Part shown: piece by piece, positions 5,935 to 9,389 of the stretch | Layout: every line of letters begins with the position of its first letter | How positions within the stretch are numbered: position 1 is the stretch's first letter | Source: Bryobacterales bacterium | GTDB taxonomy: Bacteria; Acidobacteriota; Terriglobia; Bryobacterales; Bryobacteraceae | Direction of reading: 5' to 3' | Assembly: GCA_025462985.1 (NCBI GenBank) | Contig: JAOAPP010000651.1 | Location: 1 to 9,389 of the forward strand | Length of the DNA: 9,389 nt | Program-made: the position numbers and the translations under genes | The notes under the pieces: model-generated | The model's database searches: none | What the model saw: the letters and a program-made list of their open reading frames with translations, nothing else | Told to the model about the DNA's origin: nothing

Positions 5935-6798
5935 CTACCGATGAACGATCTTGAGATCGTCCATCCATTCCAATAGGCGTTGGTTCCAGGTCGAGACCGG
6001 AGCATGTACGTCGCGAAGAGCGAAGCCGTGTCCGCCGTGTGCGTAGATGTGCATCTCAGACGAGCCGCCCTGTTTCTGGATTGCCGAGTAAAGCTCCACA
6101 GTGGCGGTCACATGCGACCGATCGTCATCGGCGCACACCAGGAACGTGGGCGGCGGATCCTTCGGAACAGTCACTGAACCGGGCGCGAAGCCCGGGTACA
6201 CCACCACCGCGAAGTCAGGCCGTGAGCTTTGGCGCTCGATCGGGTCCGCAGAATCAGGATTTCCCTTATCGAAGTGAGTCTCCGCTAAGGCGGCAACCTC
6301 CCCGCCTGCCGAGTAGCCCATGAATCCGATGCGATTCGGATCCAGATGCCACTCTTCCGCCCGGCTTCGAACGAGCCGCACCGCCCGATTCGCGTCCGGG
6401 AGAGCATGCCCTTGTACCGTGTACTTGGATCCTGGACTGCGGGCGAGACGGTACTTCAGAACGAAGGCTGCAATCCCGTGCTCATTCAGCCAGGAAGCGA
6501 CATCATAGCCCTCCTTCTCAATCACCAGGAACTGGTGGCCGCCGCCGGGCGCGACAACCATTCCCACTCCGGTCGCCTTGTCTTTGGGGGGGAGAAAGGC
6601 CAGGATAGAGGGATTATTGACGTTCGAGATGCGGGTGAAGTTCTTGACGCTGTCCGGTCCCTGCAATACCTCAGGACTGGTTTTCCCTTCTGAACCGGGC
6701 GCGCCATTCGGCCACAGAAAGACGGACTGGCCCCGATCCGGAGCGGCACTGCAGCCACAGGCCAGCAAGGTGGCTGCCATGAGCAATCTACCTGTCAT
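5935..6798 (-). CDS. Exported lipoprotein alpha/beta hydrolase, acetyl-esterase-like (BD-FAE / COG0657 type)
   Basis: This gene encodes a 287-residue predicted serine esterase. Residues 1-14 form a lipoprotein signal: Arg4, hydrophobic LLMAATLLA, then Cys14 (Cys16 is a second candidate), so it should be anchored in the envelope. LWPNGAPGSEG (28-38) is a motif common at the start of this exported family. The oxyanion loop is APGGGHQF (83-90), the nucleophile Ser163 is in GYSAGG, the acid is within ADDD (223-226) and His257 is in HGGHGF, giving a complete triad. Relatives de-acetylate plant-type polysaccharides; the true substrate is unknown. The ATG at 6798 is preferred because it begins the signal peptide and lies 8 bp after the DUF1552 stop, though it has no Shine-Dalgarno sequence. 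The ATG at 6780 would give a shorter signal. The in-frame ATG at 7014 would add 72 residues without a signal, overlap the neighbour by over 200 bp, and is rejected. Confidence 0.87.
   Translation of the reverse strand: MTGRLLMAATLLACGCSAAPDRGQSVFLWPNGAPGSEGKTSPEVLQGPDSVKNFTRISNVNNPSILAFLPPKDKATGVGMVVAPGGGHQFLVIEKEGYDVASWLNEHGIAAFVLKYRLARSPGSKYTVQGHALPDANRAVRLVRSRAEEWHLDPNRIGFMGYSAGGEVAALAETHFDKGNPDSADPIERQSSRPDFAVVVYPGFAPGSVTVPKDPPPTFLVCADDDRSHVTATVELYSAIQKQGGSSEMHIYAHGGHGFALRDVHAPVSTWNQRLLEWMDDLKIVHR
5940..5965. terminator. Hairpin at the convergent gene ends
   Basis: GATG-A-ACGATC, loop TTGA, GATCGT-C-CATC: ten base pairs with one A/C mismatch. It begins 7 nt after the response-regulator stop and covers the last ten or so codons of the hydrolase on the other strand. 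Neither side is followed by a T run, so it is not a standard intrinsic terminator. It could protect the regulator mRNA 3' end or pause polymerase. Part of the symmetry may simply reflect the codons for DDLKIV. Confidence 0.35.
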
Positions 6799-6806
6799 AA
6801 AAACGC

Positions 6807-8168
6807 TTAGATGCTGGTCAGGCCAGGCAATTTGCCACTGCTGTCGCCCAATCGCTCCGCCTCGATATTCATACAGTCCAGCAAGGAGAGGTAGAGATTC
6901 GTCATCGGCGTACCTGTCGGGTATTGAATATGCTGGCCGGGCTTCAGACGTCCGTTCCCTTTGCCGGCAACCAGGACAGGCAGATCGCCATGCGAGTGGC
7001 TGTTTCCGTCGCAAATAGCGCTACCGTAGACCACCATCACGCGATCGAGCAACGTTCCATTGCCTTCCTTAGTCGCCTGCAGCTTCTGCAGGAAATAGGC
7101 GAATAAGCTCACATGATGGGTGTTGATCTTCGAAATCTTATCGATCAGTTCGGGGATATTCCGGTGATGCGAGATCGCATGGTGCGGATCGGCGACGCCG
7201 ATCTCGTTGTAGGTACGGACGCTGGCTTCACGTCCGAACTGCAGGCTCGAAACGCGGGTGATATCGGCCTGGTAGGCCAGCACCTGAAGGTCGAACATGA
7301 GCTTCACGTAATCGGAGAAGTGCTCCGGAATGCCGCCGGGCTTTTCAATATCGGGCGTGAACTGGCGGTTATCGTGTTCCGCCATCTGAATGCGTCGCTC
7401 CACCTCGCGAATGCCAGTGAGGTACTCGTCCATCTTGCGCTGGTCGGACGTGCCGAGCGTGCTGACAAGCTTCTGTGTGCGAGCGTTCACCACATCCAGA
7501 ATGCTCTTCCTGAGGAGTGACCGCCGTGCTTTGGTCACCGGGTCCACATTGAGGTCTTCGGCCCCGAAGAGGCGCTCGAATACGAGCCGGGGGTTGGTTT
7601 CGGGTGGATTCGGGGTCGTGGCTGAGCGCCAGGAAATACTGTTGGTATAGGCGCAGCTATAGCCCGAGTCACAGTTTCCGACGGTGCGCGAATCTTCGCA
7701 ACCAAGCTCGAGTGAAGAAAGGCGCATCGTCGAATCGAACGTGCGTGCCGCAATCTGGTCAACCGAAATGCCGGAGTGAATATCCGCCCCCGCGGTCTTC
7801 TTCGGGTGTACGCCCGTCAGGAACGACGCACCAGCGCGCGCATGATCCCCTGCCCCGTCCCCCAGCCCTTCGGCGTTGTGGTGAGCCAAGCCCGAGAGCA
7901 CGGACAGACTGTCACGGAAAGGCTCCAGGGGCTTCAGAATCCGTGTAAATTCGAAATCGGCGCCCGTTGCTGCCGGAGTCCAGTCCTTGATGGTGACTCC
8001 ATTCGGCACATAGGCAAAGGCCATACGTAGCGGACCGCCCGTTTCAGCAGCAGTGGCAGCCCGGGCTAATGCCGGGGTCATGGCATCCAACATAGGCAGC
8101 GCGATGGCGGCCCCGAGGCCTGCGAGAAAGTAGCGGCGTTCGACGTGCTTTCCGGTGATTACGTTCAC
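6807..8168 (-). CDS. DUF1552 family protein, Tat-exported, HxxSHH motif
   Basis: This 453-residue protein belongs to a widespread but uncharacterised family of Planctomycetes, Verrucomicrobia, Acidobacteria and myxobacteria. The N-terminus carries a Tat signal: ERRYFLAGLGAAIALP (10-25), then an ALARA-type cleavage region (34-38). Family hallmarks include FAYVPNGV (51-58), LSGLAHHNA (91-99), SFLTGVHP (115-122), a three-Cys segment (Cys157, 166, 172) ending CAYTNSISWR, PPETNPRLVFERLFG (188-202), HAISHH (330-335, the HxxSHH signature) and a late NSHSHGDLPVLVAGKG (389-404). Tat export implies folding, possibly with a cofactor, before transport. The GTG start at 8168 shares its first base with the upstream TAG, and GGGAG lies about 10 nt before, so translation is coupled to the DUF1592 gene. 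The fixed pairing suggests the two products act together in the periplasm or on the surface. The reaction is unknown. Confidence 0.93.
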   Translation of the reverse strand: MNVITGKHVERRYFLAGLGAAIALPMLDAMTPALARAATAAETGGPLRMAFAYVPNGVTIKDWTPAATGADFEFTRILKPLEPFRDSLSVLSGLAHHNAEGLGDGAGDHARAGASFLTGVHPKKTAGADIHSGISVDQIAARTFDSTMRLSSLELGCEDSRTVGNCDSGYSCAYTNSISWRSATTPNPPETNPRLVFERLFGAEDLNVDPVTKARRSLLRKSILDVVNARTQKLVSTLGTSDQRKMDEYLTGIREVERRIQMAEHDNRQFTPDIEKPGGIPEHFSDYVKLMFDLQVLAYQADITRVSSLQFGREASVRTYNEIGVADPHHAISHHRNIPELIDKISKINTHHVSLFAYFLQKLQATKEGNGTLLDRVMVVYGSAICDGNSHSHGDLPVLVAGKGNGRLKPGQHIQYPTGTPMTNLYLSLLDCMNIEAERLGDSSGKLPGLTSI

Positions 8169-9389
8169 TAGGTTCGGGCTCCCACCCGGGTCATTTCAAA
8201 TGGCAGGCTGTTTACTATTTCGAGTACCAGATCGGCGAAACGGTAATCGTCTGCCGCGATCCGCTTGGAAATATCTTTCACGGTTGGCCGGTCATAACGC
8301 TCCAGGCCACGCCCAAGGGCATACGTCAGCAGCTTGTACGTCGCGCATTCGACGAAAACCTCCGGATCCTTGCGATAAATGGCTTCCAATTCCTGCGCAC
8401 CATTGAATGTCTGGCCGCTGGGCAGCTTGCCGGCAGTATCGATGGGCCATTTGCCATCCTTGTCGCGCCACTGTCCGATGGCATTGTAATTCTCGAAGGA
8501 GAATCCAATGGGATCCATCTTGGAGTGGCAGGCCGCGCACATCGGGTTCGCGCGGTGCGCTTCCATCTGCTGGCGAATCGAGAAATCAGACCCGACTTTT
8601 GACTCGTCCAGGCGAGGAACATCCGGCGGCGGTGGCGGAATGGTTGCATTCAAGAAATTCTCAAGGACCCATTTGCCGCGGATCACGGGCGAGGTGCGGG
8701 TGGCGTAGGAAGAAACGGTCATGACGCTCGCCTGGGTCAAGACGCCGCTTCGGTGAGTGCCCTCCAGGCTGACCTTTCGGAACTCCGTCCCTTGCACACC
8801 GGGAATGCCGTAGAATTCCGCTAGCTTCTGATTGACGAATGTGCTCTTGGCGTCCAGGAAGTCCAGAATGCTCTTGTTCTGTTGCACCACGTCTTCAAAG
8901 AAGAGCTCGGTTTCCTGTCGCATGGAGATGCGCAGGTAGTCGTCCCATTGCGGGAACCGGTCGTGATCGGGGTGGACGGATTCCAGTTTTCGCAACTCGA
9001 GCCACTGGCCGGCGAAGTTGTCAGCCAGCGCACGGGCACGCGGATCCTGCAGCATGCGAAGCACTTGAGCCTTCAGCACCGCAGGGCGGCGCAGCATGTG
9101 GCGGTCGGCACAGCGCATCAACTCGTCATCCGGCATGGTCGACCAGAGAAAATAGGAGAGGCGTGAGGCCAGAGCGTACTCACCAATCGGCTGAGTGTCT
9201 TCCCGTTGAGCGGTTGCGCCGTAAGACACGTTCTTGAATGCCGACCGGTGGCTCGGCTCCGACTCCGGAGGTTCGATCCGGAACAGGAAGTCCGGGGAGA
9301 CCAGAATCGCCTGAATCGCCAGGCCAATTGAATCGTCGAACGACGAGCCCTGCTGCCGTGCCTGCGCGTACAGGTCAAGATACGGCTGC
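8168..9389 (-). CDS. DUF1592/DUF1588/DUF1585 (planctomycete-type cytochrome c) protein, C-terminal part (5' end cut by window)
   Basis: The frame is open from the right edge (first full codon at 9388) to a TAG at 8170-8168, giving 406 visible residues; the start lies outside. The first 40 residues (SIGLAIQAILVSPDFLFRIE) fit the end of DUF1595. DUF1592 spans about 70-195 (ALASRLSYFLWSTMPDDEL, then LADNFAGQWLELR). DUF1588 spans about 208-305 (GTHRSGVLTQASVM, SPVIRGKWVLENFL, a run of five Pro, then CAACH at 284-288, bases 8539-8525, leading into DPIGFSFENYNAIG). DUF1585 spans about 333-400 (YKLLTYALGRGLERYD, IVNSLPFEM). CxxCH is a c-type haem site, so an exported redox protein is expected; full-length relatives have a signal and another haem-binding domain upstream, not visible here. 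A GTG at 9229 is internal, since homologous sequence continues above it. The function of the family is not established. Confidence 0.92.
   Translation of the reverse strand, partial: QPYLDLYAQARQQGSSFDDSIGLAIQAILVSPDFLFRIEPPESEPSHRSAFKNVSYGATAQREDTQPIGEYALASRLSYFLWSTMPDDELMRCADRHMLRRPAVLKAQVLRMLQDPRARALADNFAGQWLELRKLESVHPDHDRFPQWDDYLRISMRQETELFFEDVVQQNKSILDFLDAKSTFVNQKLAEFYGIPGVQGTEFRKVSLEGTHRSGVLTQASVMTVSSYATRTSPVIRGKWVLENFLNATIPPPPPDVPRLDESKVGSDFSIRQQMEAHRANPMCAACHSKMDPIGFSFENYNAIGQWRDKDGKWPIDTAGKLPSGQTFNGAQELEAIYRKDPEVFVECATYKLLTYALGRGLERYDRPTVKDISKRIAADDYRFADLVLEIVNSLPFEMTRVGART

Noticed and set aside
6807..7014. Upstream ATG at 7014 extending the hydrolase by 72 residues into the DUF1552 gene
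   Set aside because: It would overlap a well-conserved coding region by over 200 bp and bury the lipoprotein signal that starts at 6798.
7113..7520. Open plus-strand frame opposite the DUF1552 gene
   Set aside because: Antisense to a strongly conserved protein, with no ribosome site or recognisable domain.
9227..9229. GTG at 9229 as the start of the DUF1592 gene
   Set aside because: The same frame continues to the window edge with family-like sequence (DUF1595 end), so the GTG is an internal Val codon.
1..9389. CRISPR array, insertion sequence, integrase, tRNA/rRNA or long repeats
   Set aside because: Reading both strands showed no regularly spaced repeats, transposase or integrase motifs, cloverleaf or rRNA-like sequence.

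Overview
This window reads like accessory chromosome from a GC-rich, Gram-negative-type bacterium, most plausibly an Acidobacteriota of the Solibacter/Bryobacter kind. That call is an inference from gene content: a DUF1592/DUF1588/DUF1585 cytochrome next to a Tat-exported DUF1552 protein, a lipoprotein esterase of the type common in Acidobacteria and Planctomycetes, and an ECF sigma / anti-sigma / secreted-protein triad. No rRNA or tRNA is present to confirm it. The window is almost fully coding; the only gaps over 50 bp are about 76 bp (2341-2416) and 90 bp (3820-3909).

Region A (1-2340, minus strand) is a three-gene transcription unit: an ECF sigma factor, a membrane anti-sigma factor with an HxxxCxxC motif, and a Sec-exported protein of unknown function that runs off the left edge. 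The last two genes overlap by 11 bp. The likely logic is an envelope signal releasing the sigma factor from its anti-sigma, with the secreted protein as either target or modulator.

Region B (2417-5933, plus strand) holds two gene pairs. First comes an SCP2-type thiolase, overlapped (ATGA) by an 80-residue OB-fold protein that resembles the OB half of DUF35 proteins but has no zinc ribbon. These probably form a CoA-thioester-handling complex. After a 90-bp AT-richer gap come a NarL-type sensor histidine kinase and its response regulator, overlapping as TAATG. The gap contains an 18-codon leader frame that ends in an ATGA overlap with the kinase start, plus two short hairpins that cannot form together. 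This is an attenuator-like layout that deserves testing.

Region C (5935-9389, minus strand) is a tightly packed unit read from the right edge: the C-terminal part of a DUF1592-DUF1588-DUF1585 protein with a CxxCH haem site, a DUF1552 protein with a Tat signal and HxxSHH motif (start and stop share one base), and, 8 bp further on, a lipoprotein alpha/beta hydrolase. All three should be exported, suggesting a periplasmic or surface oxidative/hydrolytic module of unknown substrate. Regions B and C converge with a single base between stop codons, and an interrupted hairpin lies across the hydrolase end just after the response regulator stop.

No insertion sequence, CRISPR array, integrase, phage gene or RNA gene was recognised. 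The most interesting candidates are the kinase leader, the zinc-ribbon-less thiolase partner, the undescribed secreted member of the sigma operon and the exported cytochrome/DUF1552/esterase unit. None is proven by sequence alone.
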